Source of the DNA: Flavobacterium agrisoli
Lineage (GTDB): Bacteria > Bacteroidota > Bacteroidia > Flavobacteriales > Flavobacteriaceae
Assembly (NCBI RefSeq): GCF_016522065.1
Contig: NZ_JAEHFV010000002.1
Coordinates: 124,001-188,000, forward strand
DNA length: 64,000 bases
Reading direction: 5' to 3'
Positions 7,743-16,122 of the stretch are shown here, piece after piece. Made by a program: the position numbers and the translations under genes. Within the stretch, counting starts at the first letter, position 1; each line of letters opens with the position of its first letter. The notes under the pieces were generated by a model. It was given only the letters and a program-made list of their open reading frames with translations, made no database searches and was not told the DNA's origin.

Positions 7743-8795
7743 TTATATTTTCCACTTTTGGCCAAGCATATTAAGGACTAAGTCGTCAAAAGTCCAACCA
7801 ATTTTTCGAGCAGATAAAACCGTTAAACTATCTTGGTTTTGCTTATGTGGGCGGGAAGCACCTGTCATGTTAGGTTTCATATTCAGGTCAAACAAAAAGT
7901 ATTTTCCCTTTGCGTTGGCTCTACAATCTATTCGAATAGGTGCCTTGGCATTTACTATCTTTGATGCTACTTCACATTGTAGGCAAAGTTGTTGAATTTC
8001 TTCCTGCCGTAGTTCGAGGTTTGTTAGCACTTCGCTGTTGTTTACAACAGCCACTTTTCCGTTGAACGGCGCAATTCCGTTTTCATGATTGAAACGCTTA
8101 ACAGGTGGCAAACTCCAATAGTTGTTTTTTGTGGTAATTTCGCCTCCAATGATGTATTTTCCTGGTGGCATTATAGTTATGGTAACTTCTTGTCCCGACA
8201 AAAATTCTTCCACATACAGCGCTTCTCCATAACTGTGAGAATTAAACATATTGTTGAGAATTAATGCTAATTCCTCTTTGTTTTTCACTACGCAAACTCC
8301 CTGACTTCCTCTGCCCCGAATGGGTTTTGCCACAACTGGAAAAGGGAAGTCTAATTTGTATTTCATTATATTATCATGGGTAATACTAATCGATTTTGGT
8401 ATGGGTAAATCGTTTGCTTTTAACAACTTATTTGTCACCCATTTATCGTCATACAAGTCAACGTTTTCTGGAATTTGTCCCACAACCGACATTCCTTTAT
8501 TAATAAAATCCTCAATCGGGTGACCTTTATATAAAACGGTATTAAGCCAAATAGTAGAAGCACCTTTTTCAATGGCCATTTTTATGCCGTTAGTGGTATC
8601 GGGGAAAACCCAATCTAAATCTTGCTCGATTTGAGAATCTTCAACAGGAGTTATAATATTGATGCCCTGCCTTTTTAGAGAATATGCTATATCCGCTCCA
8701 CTGTCGGAATATCCACCTGGTTTCATTGGTTTAATAATTCCGTTACGTTCGGGTGGGGTTTTTGTCTGATATAGGATTGCTACGTTTTCTTTCAT
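7743..8795 (-). CDS. ATP-grasp ligase (D-Ala-D-Ala ligase-like)
   Basis: A 350-residue ATP-grasp enzyme. The nucleotide-binding part has VAKPIRGRGSQGV (Lys167) followed by the grasp strands around YVEEFLSGQEVTI; the metal-binding end is FLFDLNMKPNMTGASRP. The N-terminal 100 residues look like a preATP-grasp domain. Such enzymes join a carboxylate to an amine or thiol using ATP; the substrate is unknown and no partner gene is adjacent. On the coding strand the stop is followed by CCGCTAACAGC, the same motif type as at neighbouring genes, and attC-like copy B lies upstream, so it is probably a cassette gene. Confidence 0.82.
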   Translation of the reverse strand: MKENVAILYQTKTPPERNGIIKPMKPGGYSDSGADIAYSLKRQGINIITPVEDSQIEQDLDWVFPDTTNGIKMAIEKGASTIWLNTVLYKGHPIEDFINKGMSVVGQIPENVDLYDDKWVTNKLLKANDLPIPKSISITHDNIMKYKLDFPFPVVAKPIRGRGSQGVCVVKNKEELALILNNMFNSHSYGEALYVEEFLSGQEVTITIMPPGKYIIGGEITTKNNYWSLPPVKRFNHENGIAPFNGKVAVVNNSEVLTNLELRQEEIQQLCLQCEVASKIVNAKAPIRIDCRANAKGKYFLFDLNMKPNMTGASRPHKQNQDSLTVLSARKIGWTFDDLVLNMLGQKWKI

Positions 8796-8844
8796 AGATC
8801 AATATATTAGACCCATCGTTTATCTGTTAAAGTTTGCGCTAATT

Positions 8845-8985
8845 TGCAACGACAACAGAGGTTTTGCTAAAATAAGCCCATTATTTTCATTTGCCAATGC
8901 GGATAACTATCGCAACAAATACAAAATCAACTTACTATTAAGCCAAGTGCCCAAAATCGTTTTTATTGATTGCACTAAACCTTCG
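8845..8985 (-). repeat. attC-like element, copy B (related to 5500-5647)
   Basis: On the plus strand this contains AAATAAGCCCATTATTTTCA, a central GCGGATAACTATCGC and ATTAAGCCAAGTGCCC followed by AAAATCG. These align in order with AATTAAGCCATG, GCCGATAGCTATCGGC and AATTAAGCCGAATGCCC of copy A. Spacing and orientation agree. No clear GTTRRRY end is visible here, so the element may be decayed. It lies directly upstream of the ATP-grasp gene. Confidence 0.55.
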
Positions 8986-9049
8986 GTCGCTCTTACAATA
9001 CTTTTAGTTCCTTACGAATATACTTTAAAATTGTAAATTATGGCTACAA

Positions 9050-9245
9050 ATAGCATCTGGAAGAGTTAAGTGAAAGCAATCTAATTATCTAAGCCAAGCG
9101 AAAGTCCCTATTGGAACGATGAGAAGTAGAAGACAGTCGAACCACTTGATAGCTTTTATGGCATCTAAAAGCATACCCTCTTATGCTTCCCACACACCAT
9201 TTTGTTTTCTGAAACAAGCTTTGTGTGGCCGTAGCCGCCTATATA
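9050..9245. other. Structured non-coding segment, possible group II intron fragment
   Basis: No gene is seen between 8796 and 9353. The plus strand here reads AGCCAAGCGAAAGTCCC, GATGAGAAGTAGAAGACAG and TCGAACCACTTGATAG, wording that resembles domain I of bacterial group II introns. It then has a strong hairpin at about 9190-9225 (CCACACA with TGTGTGG, inner TTGTTT with AAACAA). No reverse transcriptase or domain V is visible. The intron idea is from memory and unproven; it could be another structured RNA or a relic. Confidence 0.3.
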
Positions 9246-9353
9246 GACATAACTTACTGAATATGAAATAATACAAATTTCATAATTTCTCAAGGAAATT
9301 GGTTTTGAAAACTTACGTTGCTATAAGCTAAAGACTATTGCGATGATTGTATC

Positions 9354-9662
9354 TTATTTTGCTTTGGGTAAATATTCGAACTCCGAAAATGTTTCTCTTA
9401 CGGGTTTAAAGGCTCCTATTTTTTTTGAAATTTCTGATTTTGAAGCAATTTCGTCCGCGAATTTCTCAAATTTTTCTTTGGAATCCCAAGTAGCGTAATT
9501 GACCACTTTTGTTTTATCTTCATTAATTAGAATTTGTGATGCTATAAAACCGGGACAAGAGCTGACTTCTTTTTCAAAAAATTCTTTAATTAGCGAAACT
9601 AAGGTTTGAAATTGCTCTTGTTGTATTTCAAAACGGACTATTACGAAATAGGTCTTTTTCAT
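9354..9662 (-). CDS. ABM-domain protein (antibiotic biosynthesis monooxygenase-like)
   Basis: A 102-residue protein of one ferredoxin-like ABM domain. The N-terminal strand FVIVRFEIQQEQF, the CPGFIASQILINEDKTKVVNYATWDSKEKFEKF core and C-terminal PVRETFSEFEYL strand are typical. Family members act as small dimeric oxygenases or heme or quinone-modifying enzymes, and many have no known substrate. It is a single gene with no operon partners. Confidence 0.75.
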   Translation of the reverse strand: MKKTYFVIVRFEIQQEQFQTLVSLIKEFFEKEVSSCPGFIASQILINEDKTKVVNYATWDSKEKFEKFADEIASKSEISKKIGAFKPVRETFSEFEYLPKAK

Positions 9663-10027
9663 TGGATTGACTCTTTTTTTAAGTTATGGCAAACCATTCT
9701 TGCGATTATAAGTGGTTTGCGGTTTAGAAACTGTATTCTAGGTTAAACAAAAATAACGCTAAAAATGTAATTCTACTACATTCGCCCAGGGCGCAAAGCA
9801 CTATGTTTTCAAAGAAATTCTTGTATCTGTTTGTAGGATGAGATTTCAGTAATTGGATTTTAGATTTGAGCTATATGTATTGCTGTTAGTAAGGACTTCA
9901 GCATTTTGAATGTTTAAATTGGACGTTGACTATTACGGTTTTTACGAAATAAAACAAACATGGAAGATTACGAATTATTCTTGTGAACTACGAATTTTTG
10001 TTCTTTAAAGCGGGCTTACCACAAATG
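9663..10027. other. Gene-free stretch
   Basis: About 365 bases between the ABM gene and the terminator of the stress-protein gene. I see no open frame with family resemblance, no strong hairpin and no clear repeat. Confidence 0.5.
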
Positions 10028-10058
10028 AAAAAGCCGACTATTACAATAATCGGCTTTA
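10028..10058 (-). terminator. Rho-independent terminator of the stress-protein gene
   Basis: On the minus strand AAAGCCGATTATT pairs with ATAGTCGGCTTT across a short loop and is followed by a T run. It lies about 25 bases after the stop of the gene starting at 10623. Confidence 0.85.
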
Positions 10059-10080
10059 GGGTATTCATAAAAATTATTTG

Positions 10081-10623
10081 TTAGCGATAAATGTCTTTCG
10101 CTTGATTGGCTCTCCAATTTTCTGCTAGGTATTCCGCATCCTCTTCATTTCTCGGATTTACACCTAAAACAACATGGCCTTCTTTGATTCCGTTTTCATA
10201 AATTTTTGCTCTGTCTTCAGGGATACCCGAACCGACAAGTGCACCAATAATTCCGCCGGTAATTCCTCCTGCTCCAGCGCCGGCCAAACCAGCTGCTAAA
10301 GGACCCGCTACAATAATTCCAAGACCTGGAATAATAACGCTGGTTCCTAAAGCGGCAATAACACCCACTATTGCTCCAATAGTTCCTCCAATTGCAGAAC
10401 CTGTTCCAGCGCCTTCGGCTGCTTTGGTTCCTAATTCGGAATCGTCATTTTTATCAGAATAATATTTTTCTCTGGTTTCGTCGGACATGATTAAGTTGAT
10501 ATCGTCTTTCGTATAACCTCTTTCAGATAATGAGTTGTATGCTCTTTCTGTGCTATCTCTATCGGCAAACATTCCTGTTAAAAGCGGACGCTTTGTTCCT
10601 TCACTGTTGTTTACATTTTCCAT
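10081..10623 (-). CDS. General stress protein 17M-like, glycine-zipper protein
   Basis: A 180-residue protein. Residues about 14-50 match the YflT/GSP17M-type domain (LTGMFADRDSTERAYNSL, GYTKDDINLIMS). A long Gly/Ala-rich hydrophobic block at about 70-132 forms a glycine-zipper hairpin, and the C-terminus returns to a ferredoxin-like half (GIKEGHVVLGVNPRNEEDAEY). Members are often induced by general stress and associate with membranes; biochemical function is unknown. Monocistronic, with its own terminator. Confidence 0.75.
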   Translation of the reverse strand: MENVNNSEGTKRPLLTGMFADRDSTERAYNSLSERGYTKDDINLIMSDETREKYYSDKNDDSELGTKAAEGAGTGSAIGGTIGAIVGVIAALGTSVIIPGLGIIVAGPLAAGLAGAGAGGITGGIIGALVGSGIPEDRAKIYENGIKEGHVVLGVNPRNEEDAEYLAENWRANQAKDIYR

Positions 10624-10894
10624 CTTTTTTGTATTTTTAATTTATTAATATTCAATTATTTATTACAAATCTAGCGGGTATACACACCTAATCATTTATA
10701 CAATTATCCTTTTTTATTACATCAGGCATTTTTATATTTTTACTAGTTCGAAGTAGCGAAGGGTTTGTACTCGCTACGCTCAGAATTGTGGGTTTTGATA
10801 CATTGCTGTAAGTTTAGGCCTTACGCGTTCGAAGGGTAGCTCGTATTAAAATTTATTAATTTAGTATCATGTATTTCGAAAGAGTATAAAAAAA
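10624..10894. other. Gene-free stretch upstream of the stress-protein gene
   Basis: About 270 bases, extending to about 350 when the next terminator and lipoprotein 3' end are included. It contains a short inverted motif (GTAGCGAAG / TCGCTACG around 10752-10780) but no gene. It presumably holds the stress-gene promoter. Confidence 0.4.
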
Positions 10895-10915
10895 CCTGTA
10901 CCTCAAAGGCACAGG
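10895..10915 (-). terminator. Terminator of the small lipoprotein gene
   Basis: On the minus strand CCTGTGCCT pairs with AGGTACAGG around a short loop and is followed by TTTTTTT. It lies about 60 bases beyond the stop. Confidence 0.85.
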
Positions 10916-10976
10916 CTCGTGAATTAATAATTTAGAGCTCCAAAAACATTTGGAATTACTTTTAATTATTAAGCTT

Positions 10977-11165
10977 TTAAGGATTTACCATTGTAGTAGA
11001 ATCTATTACGGTAGAATCTGCGGGAACCACATACGCAGTATCCGTTTTGGTCATCATATCCTCATCGGTGGTTGAAACGGGTTCCACTGTTTCGTTGTTT
11101 TTGCAAGATGCCAAACAACCCACTATTAGTGCCATAATTGCTATTTTTGATTTCATCGATTTCAT
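10977..11165 (-). CDS. Small lipoprotein
   Basis: A 62-residue predicted lipoprotein: basic start (MKSMKSK), hydrophobic helix and lipobox LASC near residue 21, followed by an acidic, Thr-rich tail with no domain. It is probably anchored in a membrane; function unknown. A TAATTTTG -7 box (minus strand, 11194-11201) precedes it and a clear terminator follows, which supports a real single-gene unit despite its size. Confidence 0.65.
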   Translation of the reverse strand: MKSMKSKIAIMALIVGCLASCKNNETVEPVSTTDEDMMTKTDTAYVVPADSTVIDSTTMVNP

Positions 11166-11527
11166 AACTTTTCTTTTTTTAATTAGTATTTTTCAAAATT
11201 ACGGTTGGACTCAAATTATATCTTTATACAATTATACTTTTATATTATATATATAACATAAATCAGCAATTTACACTCCTAGTTTTCTTATTTACAGATT
11301 CTTACAAACCATAAAGTTAATTTTCAATTTATAGCAATTCTCTCTCGAAAACAGCATCGCTAATGATTCAACTTTGGGTAAGACTCTTTCGGCTTCGAGT
11401 TTAAAAGGTCGATTTTGCTAGTAAGTTAATTGTTAAAATTTAGTAGCATAACTTGTGGGAATGGATAACAAATCCGCATTATCGGATTAGGAATAGGGCC
11501 TATTACGGTAGTTTTATTTACTTCTTA
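11166..11527. other. Gene-free stretch between the lipoprotein and the hsdR remnant
   Basis: About 360 AT-rich bases. Apart from the TAATTTTG -7 box at 11194-11201 for the lipoprotein gene, I see no gene, repeat or strong hairpin. Confidence 0.45.
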
Positions 11528-11809
11528 TTAATCATTAAAAAAAATATCGATAAAAGTAAGGAATTTACTTAAAATGTAATCACCGACTTTAGCTCTTTGC
11601 AACATTGAAGGTTGGTTTTCTAAAACGTCAACTGCTTCTTGTTTGGTTGGAATGCGTTGGGCGAATAAATAATCTTCGGTTAATTTTTTTAGTTTGTCGG
11701 CATTTAACTTTTCATCGACTACAAATTGATTAAAGGCTTTTTGCTGCTCTTCTATCCTAAATGCAGCATAGGCTTCTTCTATTGCAGTATCCTCTTCAAG
11801 CAGTGGCAA
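11528..11809 (-). pseudogene. hsdR: hsdR remnant (C-terminal piece of type I restriction subunit R)
   Basis: The 93-codon frame opens with TTG and has a stop two codons upstream. Its content matches only the extreme C-terminus of HsdR: IEEAYAAF, EQQKAFNQFVVDEKLNADKL and LTEDYLFAQRIP, then AKVGDYILSKFLTFIDIFFND. HsdR proteins are around 800-1000 residues, so about nine tenths is missing, including the nuclease and helicase parts. No hsdM or hsdS is in the window. It is probably a relic left by deletion of a restriction island; an independent small protein is unlikely. Confidence 0.7.
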
Positions 11810-11931
11810 ATTTTATTCGATGAAACGTTCTATTAATTTAACATCCACTAACACAGTATTAACAACCTAATGTGATTTGTTCATTTTACAATGGGTAACT
11901 TTATAGTATTACTTAAATAAATAAGATTATT

Positions 11932-13335
11932 ATGGAAAATACAATTAAAGAATCTTCGGTTAAAACGGTCAATCCATTTACAAATAAAACAACTAAGCAA
12001 TTTGATATCATGGATGATGCTGTTCTGGATACTAAAATTCAAAATGCAGACGACGCATTTAAATTATGGAAAAAAAGTGCCTTTTCTGATAGGAAAAACC
12101 TATTGAAAAAAGTGGCCAATATTATGAGAGAAAGAAAGGTTGAATTGGGAGCTTTAGTTACCCTAGAAATGGGTAAATTGCATAAAGATGCTATTGCTGA
12201 GGTAGAAATATCAGCCAACATCTTTGATTACTACGCTGATAATGGCGAAAAATTTCTTGCCGATCAACCTCTTGAAACACCTATAGGATCTGCCTTTTTA
12301 AGTTACGAACCATTGGGCGTATTATTAAGCGTGCAACCTTGGAATTTTCCCTTTTATCAAATTACAAGATCGGCCGCACCGAATGTGATGGCGGGTAACA
12401 CCATATTGATGAAACATGCATCGAATGTTCCGCAATGTGCAGAAGAGATGGAAAACATTTTTAAGGAAGCAGGTGCTCCTAAAGGGGTTTACCAAAATCT
12501 TTTTATCCCTGGCAAAAAAGCAAGCGAACTTGTAGCCGATAAGAGGATAAAAGCAGTTACCTTAACAGGAAGTGAACCAGCAGGGTCTGCTATAGCGGCA
12601 GAGGCAGGGAAATATATTAAAAAATCCACATTAGAACTTGGTGGAAGTGATGCCTTTATTGTTTTAGACGATGCTAATATTCAGGAAGCCGCTACTGCCG
12701 CTGTAATAGGAAGAATGTGGAATTCTGGACAAGTTTGTACTTCTCCTAAGAGAATAATTGTTGAGGAAGCAATTGCGGATACTTTCTTAGAAAAAGTTAA
12801 GGAGGAATTTAAAAAAATTAAAGCAGGAGATCCGATGGATCCCGAAACTACTCTCGCACCTTTGAGCAGTGAAAAAGCAGTTGAAAATGTTATTAAACAA
12901 GTCGAAAAAGCAGCAAAAGAAGGCGCTACTATTGTATTAGGCGGAAAAAGAATTGATCGAGAAGGTGCCTTTATGGAACCTACTTTATTGACTAACATTA
13001 CACCCGATAATTCTGCCTATAATGAAGAAATATTTGGTCCCGTATTTATGTTTTACCGTGTAAAAAATGAAGAAGAAGCCATTCAACTAGCCAATGCCAC
13101 TGATTTTGGACTTGGAGGTAGTGTTTTTAGTGGCAACGAAAAAAGAGCTCAAAATGTGGCTAGACAAATTGTAACGGGAATGGTTTACATCAACCACTTA
13201 ACGGGTATAAGCCCTGAGTTGCCATTTGGAGGAACAAAAGGTTCTGGTTATGGACGAGAACAATCTCCTGCTGGAATTTATGAGTTTGTAAATCCAAAAT
13301 TGATTAGAACTACCACCACTTCAAATCCGTATTAA
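11932..13335 (+). CDS. Aldehyde dehydrogenase, succinate-semialdehyde dehydrogenase type
   Basis: A 467-residue NAD(P)-dependent aldehyde dehydrogenase. Visible motifs: PWNFPF (Asn147), Lys170 in [16 protein letters not shown], general base Glu245 in [13 protein letters not shown], and nucleophile Cys279 in [11 protein letters not shown]. The sequence is closest in style to GabD/Sad-like enzymes that oxidise succinate semialdehyde to succinate; other aldehydes are possible. It is the only plus-strand gene in the accessory segment, and is monocistronic. A possible promoter (TTG about 16 bases before TAACTTTA) lies near 11879-11905 and a strong terminator follows. Confidence 0.88.
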   Translation: MENTIKESSVKTVNPFTNKTTKQFDIMDDAVLDTKIQNADDAFKLWKKSAFSDRKNLLKKVANIMRERKVELGALVTLEMGKLHKDAIAEVEISANIFDYYADNGEKFLADQPLETPIGSAFLSYEPLGVLLSVQPWNFPFYQITRSAAPNVMAGNTILMKHASNVPQCAEEMENIFKEAGAPKGVYQNLFIPGKKASELVADKRIKAVTLTGSEPAGSAIAAEAGKYIKKSTLELGGSDAFIVLDDANIQEAATAAVIGRMWNSGQVCTSPKRIIVEEAIADTFLEKVKEEFKKIKAGDPMDPETTLAPLSSEKAVENVIKQVEKAAKEGATIVLGGKRIDREGAFMEPTLLTNITPDNSAYNEEIFGPVFMFYRVKNEEEAIQLANATDFGLGGSVFSGNEKRAQNVARQIVTGMVYINHLTGISPELPFGGTKGSGYGREQSPAGIYEFVNPKLIRTTTTSNPY

Positions 13336-13375
13336 GTCAACTACACATTTTAATTACGCATTTACTTTAAATAGG

Positions 13376-13410
13376 AAGGCTGTCTTTTTTAGGGCAGCCT
13401 TTTTCTTTTT
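13376..13410 (+). terminator. Terminator of the aldehyde dehydrogenase gene
   Basis: AAGGCTGTC pairs with GGGCAGCCTT (one G-T wobble) across a T-rich loop, followed by TTTCTTTTT. It lies 40 bases after the stop. Confidence 0.85.
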
Positions 13411-13601
13411 AAATTCTGCTATGTTATTCACGAGAAAAAATGCAATGTGGTTTTTACTCTCATATTGATATCCTTTTAATTATACAAATAAGTTATAGTA
13501 AGGCTTATCATTTAGCAAGATGTTCATTAAAAAGTAATGCTAGTAACTGGTTTGCAACCCTTGTAAAATCAGTAGCTCAGCACGCATTACATTTAATTTA
13601 G

Positions 13602-13635
13602 CGAGACCCTAATTTGCTACTTTTCTAGGGTCTCG
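13602..13635. repeat. Perfect 10-bp inverted repeat near tRNA-Ser
   Basis: CGAGACCCTA and TAGGGTCTCG are separated by 14 bases and followed on the plus strand by ATTTTG. The long loop and weak T run make it a poor terminator. It lies in the 13411-13691 spacer, which otherwise shows no gene. Confidence 0.7.
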
Positions 13636-13691
13636 ATTTTGCACCTTGAAATTTGACAAAGAATGTTCTTTTTGAAAGTTCCAAAAACCAA

Positions 13692-13725
13692 AAAACCCCG
13701 TAAATCATAAGATTTACGGGGTTTT
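13692..13725 (-). terminator. Terminator downstream of tRNA-Ser
   Basis: AAAACCCCGTAAATC pairs with GATTTACGGGGTTTT around ATAA. On the minus strand it is followed by a T-rich run, just beyond the tRNA 3' end. Confidence 0.85.
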
Positions 13726-13748
13726 GGTTCTCTTTGAGATTTTAATTG

Positions 13749-13835
13749 CAGAGAGGAAGGGATTCGAACCCTCGATGCAGTTACCCACATACAAACTTTC
13801 CAGGCTTGCTCCTTCAACCACTCGGACACCTCTCT
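13749..13835 (-). tRNA. tRNA-Ser (anticodon GGA)
   Basis: An 87-base class II tRNA on the minus strand. The acceptor AGAGAGG pairs with CCTCTCT, with discriminator G as expected for serine. The anticodon loop reads CTGGAAA (GGA, decoding UCC/UCU), a long variable arm follows, and the T arm has GGTTCGAATCC. CCA is not encoded. The 3' end faces the accessory segment. Confidence 0.95.
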
Positions 13836-13896
13836 TTGTTGGGGTGCAAAGAACACAAAAAAAAATCACTTAAAAAAACTATTTAGGCATCATTTT

Positions 13897-14775
13897 TTAA
13901 GTTGCTATCAGATTTCGGAAGGCATCTATAAACAGACCTATGGCTTTTTTTTGGTATTCGTTTTCGATGGTGATAATGTACGATTTGCGTTCGGTCGTTA
14001 CTCCAGTTAGTTCGATGGCTTGCAGGTTGTCCCAGCCTTTTAGGGCTTTTTCGGTGACAATTGTGGCCCAATTGCTGTTTTCGACCAATTGCAATAAAGC
14101 ATGTATGGCATTGAGCTCGATTGAAATTTTGGGCTGAATCCCATTTTTACTAAACAAATCATCCAAAAATTCTCTAGAATTGAACCCGTGTGAAGGCAAA
14201 ATCAACCGCATCTTATGTAATTTTTTAAACGGAAAGGAGCTGTGTTGCGCCAGTTCATTTTTTTTAGAAACTGCCATCACCAGTTTGGAAGTGAAGAGCG
14301 GAATTTTATGCATGGTCGTATCCATTTCGTTGTTGGAAATCACCAACACCATGTCCAATTCGTTTTGCAAGAGTTTGTTTTGCAACGGTTCGGTGGCGCC
14401 ATATTCGACAATCATTTTGAGATTGGGGTATTGCTGAGCAAAAAGTTCAACCACAGGTAAAACAAGCAGCCCAAAAATATAGGTAACACCAATTCGCAAT
14501 TCGCCACCAATTAAGTCATTCAGGTCGTCTACAGCTTGCACACCTCGTTCTACATTATCCAAAACGCGTCGGGCATGGTCTAAAAAAACGGAGCCTGCTT
14601 CGGTAAGTTGTACTTTTTTTCCAATTCGTAAAAAAAGCGGCAAACCCAATTCTTCTTCCAATTTTTTTATCTGCTGCGATAAACCCGATTGCGAGACAAA
14701 ACAGGCCTCGGCGGCTTGAGTGAAATGCAATACTTCAGCTAATTTTACAAAATAACGCAGTTGAAACAGCTCCAT
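13897..14775 (-). CDS. LysR-family transcriptional regulator
   Basis: A 292-residue LysR protein. The N-terminal winged helix is typical (MELFQLRYFVKLAEVLHFTQAAEACFVSQ-type start, then SGLSQQIKKLEEELG), followed by the linker helix and a periplasmic-binding-like effector domain of about 200 residues (IGVTYIFGLLVLPVVE). In style it is near OxyR/CynR-type members. It is divergent from an MFS exporter with about 90 bases between their starts, so it probably regulates that gene and itself. The effector is unknown. Confidence 0.92.
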   Translation of the reverse strand: MELFQLRYFVKLAEVLHFTQAAEACFVSQSGLSQQIKKLEEELGLPLFLRIGKKVQLTEAGSVFLDHARRVLDNVERGVQAVDDLNDLIGGELRIGVTYIFGLLVLPVVELFAQQYPNLKMIVEYGATEPLQNKLLQNELDMVLVISNNEMDTTMHKIPLFTSKLVMAVSKKNELAQHSSFPFKKLHKMRLILPSHGFNSREFLDDLFSKNGIQPKISIELNAIHALLQLVENSNWATIVTEKALKGWDNLQAIELTGVTTERKSYIITIENEYQKKAIGLFIDAFRNLIAT

Positions 14776-14865
14776 ATTAATAAGTTTAAGTAATCATTAT
14801 AAGTAAAATTAGTAATTTTTTTAATGATTTACAATTTCCGAACTTTGCATCAAAGAAAAAGTATT

Positions 14866-16122
14866 ATGTTTAAAGCCTTACGATCACGCAATTTTAAATT
14901 GTTTTTTTATGGACAATCCATTTCCGTTATTGGAACGTGGTTGCAAAAAACCGCAGTAAGTTGGATGGTGTACAGTATTACCGGATCGGTGTTTTTACTC
15001 GGACTGGCCACTTTTTTAAGCATGATTCCGAGTTTGTTTTTGGCTCCAATTGCCGGAAGCATTATTGGTCGCTATAACCGTCACAAAAGCATGATGATTT
15101 TACAATCGTTGGCCATGTTGCAAGCGGGAGCCTTAGCCCTTTTGATCTATTTAAAAATTTACAACATCAATTTCATCCTGCTTTTATCACTCATTCAAGG
15201 TATTATCAATGCTTTTGATATGACCTGTCGCCAAACGATGATGATTGATATTGTAGACGACAAAGCCGATTTACCTAATGCCGTTGCCCTTAACTCAACT
15301 TTGACCAATTTTGCTCGAATTGCCGGGCCTGCTTTGGCCGGAATCATTTTGCATCAATATGGCGAAGATGTGTGTTTTATTGGTAATTTTTTGAGTTACA
15401 TTCCGGTTTTGATTTCCCTTTCGTTAATGCGCATCAAACCTTACGAACCGGTTACTCAAAAACTCAACATGCTACGTGATTTTCATGAAGGTTTTGATTA
15501 TGTAAAAAAAGAACACGACATGGGAAAAATGCTGTTGATGTTGGCTTGCAGTAGTTTGTTTGTCATTTCTTTTAATACCTTAATGCCTGTTTTTGCCAAA
15601 GATATTTTTAGCGGAAATGCCCAAACGTTTAGTTGGTTTGAAAGTGCCGCCGGAATTGGTTGTATCGTTTCGGCTATCTTTTTAGCGAATTTAAAATCGA
15701 CTGAAAAAATCACCACCATCTTGCTTGGTGCAACGGTTTTAATGGGAATTAGCATTATTGTATTGGCCTTTTCTAAAAGTTTACTGCTGGCTTTATTTTG
15801 TATGATGTTGAGCGGAATTGGAATGATGGGACAAACTTCATCGGTTAATATTTACATTCAATCGACTAGTTTGAGCCACATGCGTTCGCGTAGTATCAGT
15901 TTTTATATGATGGCCTATCAGGGTATGATTCCGGTTGGGAGTTTGTTAGCGGGTTATGTTTCGCATTTTTGGGGAACCCGTACTACGGTTGCGGTGCAAG
16001 GTGTTATTTGTTTGGTTTCGGTAGCGGTTTACTTGTACTACCAACGACAAGAAAATCAGGCAAAAGAAATTCCGTTTTACAAAGAAGGAGCCAATTGCAG
16101 CGTACCACATAAAAGTCACTAA
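14866..16122 (+). CDS. MFS exporter, EntS/DUF894-like
   Basis: A 418-residue major facilitator with about 12 hydrophobic helices. The frame could open earlier, but a -7-like GAACTTTG at about 14838-14848 lies within that extension, so the ATG at 14866 (MFKALRSRNFKLFF) is preferred. The FRLFF-type start, GTWLQKTAVSWMVY and the loop-2 motif GRYNRHKSMM are typical of the MFS_3 (EntS-like) group, which exports siderophores or drugs. Its start faces the LysR gene, the likely regulator. The 3' end overlaps the convergent asparaginase gene by 4 bases. Confidence 0.88.
   Translation: MFKALRSRNFKLFFYGQSISVIGTWLQKTAVSWMVYSITGSVFLLGLATFLSMIPSLFLAPIAGSIIGRYNRHKSMMILQSLAMLQAGALALLIYLKIYNINFILLLSLIQGIINAFDMTCRQTMMIDIVDDKADLPNAVALNSTLTNFARIAGPALAGIILHQYGEDVCFIGNFLSYIPVLISLSLMRIKPYEPVTQKLNMLRDFHEGFDYVKKEHDMGKMLLMLACSSLFVISFNTLMPVFAKDIFSGNAQTFSWFESAAGIGCIVSAIFLANLKSTEKITTILLGATVLMGISIIVLAFSKSLLLALFCMMLSGIGMMGQTSSVNIYIQSTSLSHMRSRSISFYMMAYQGMIPVGSLLAGYVSHFWGTRTTVAVQGVICLVSVAVYLYYQRQENQAKEIPFYKEGANCSVPHKSH

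Noticed and set aside
13617..13856. 79-codon frame on the minus strand across tRNA-Ser
   Set aside because: It is translation of the tRNA gene (REVSEWLKEQ, RVRIPSS are typical tRNA-Ser artefacts).
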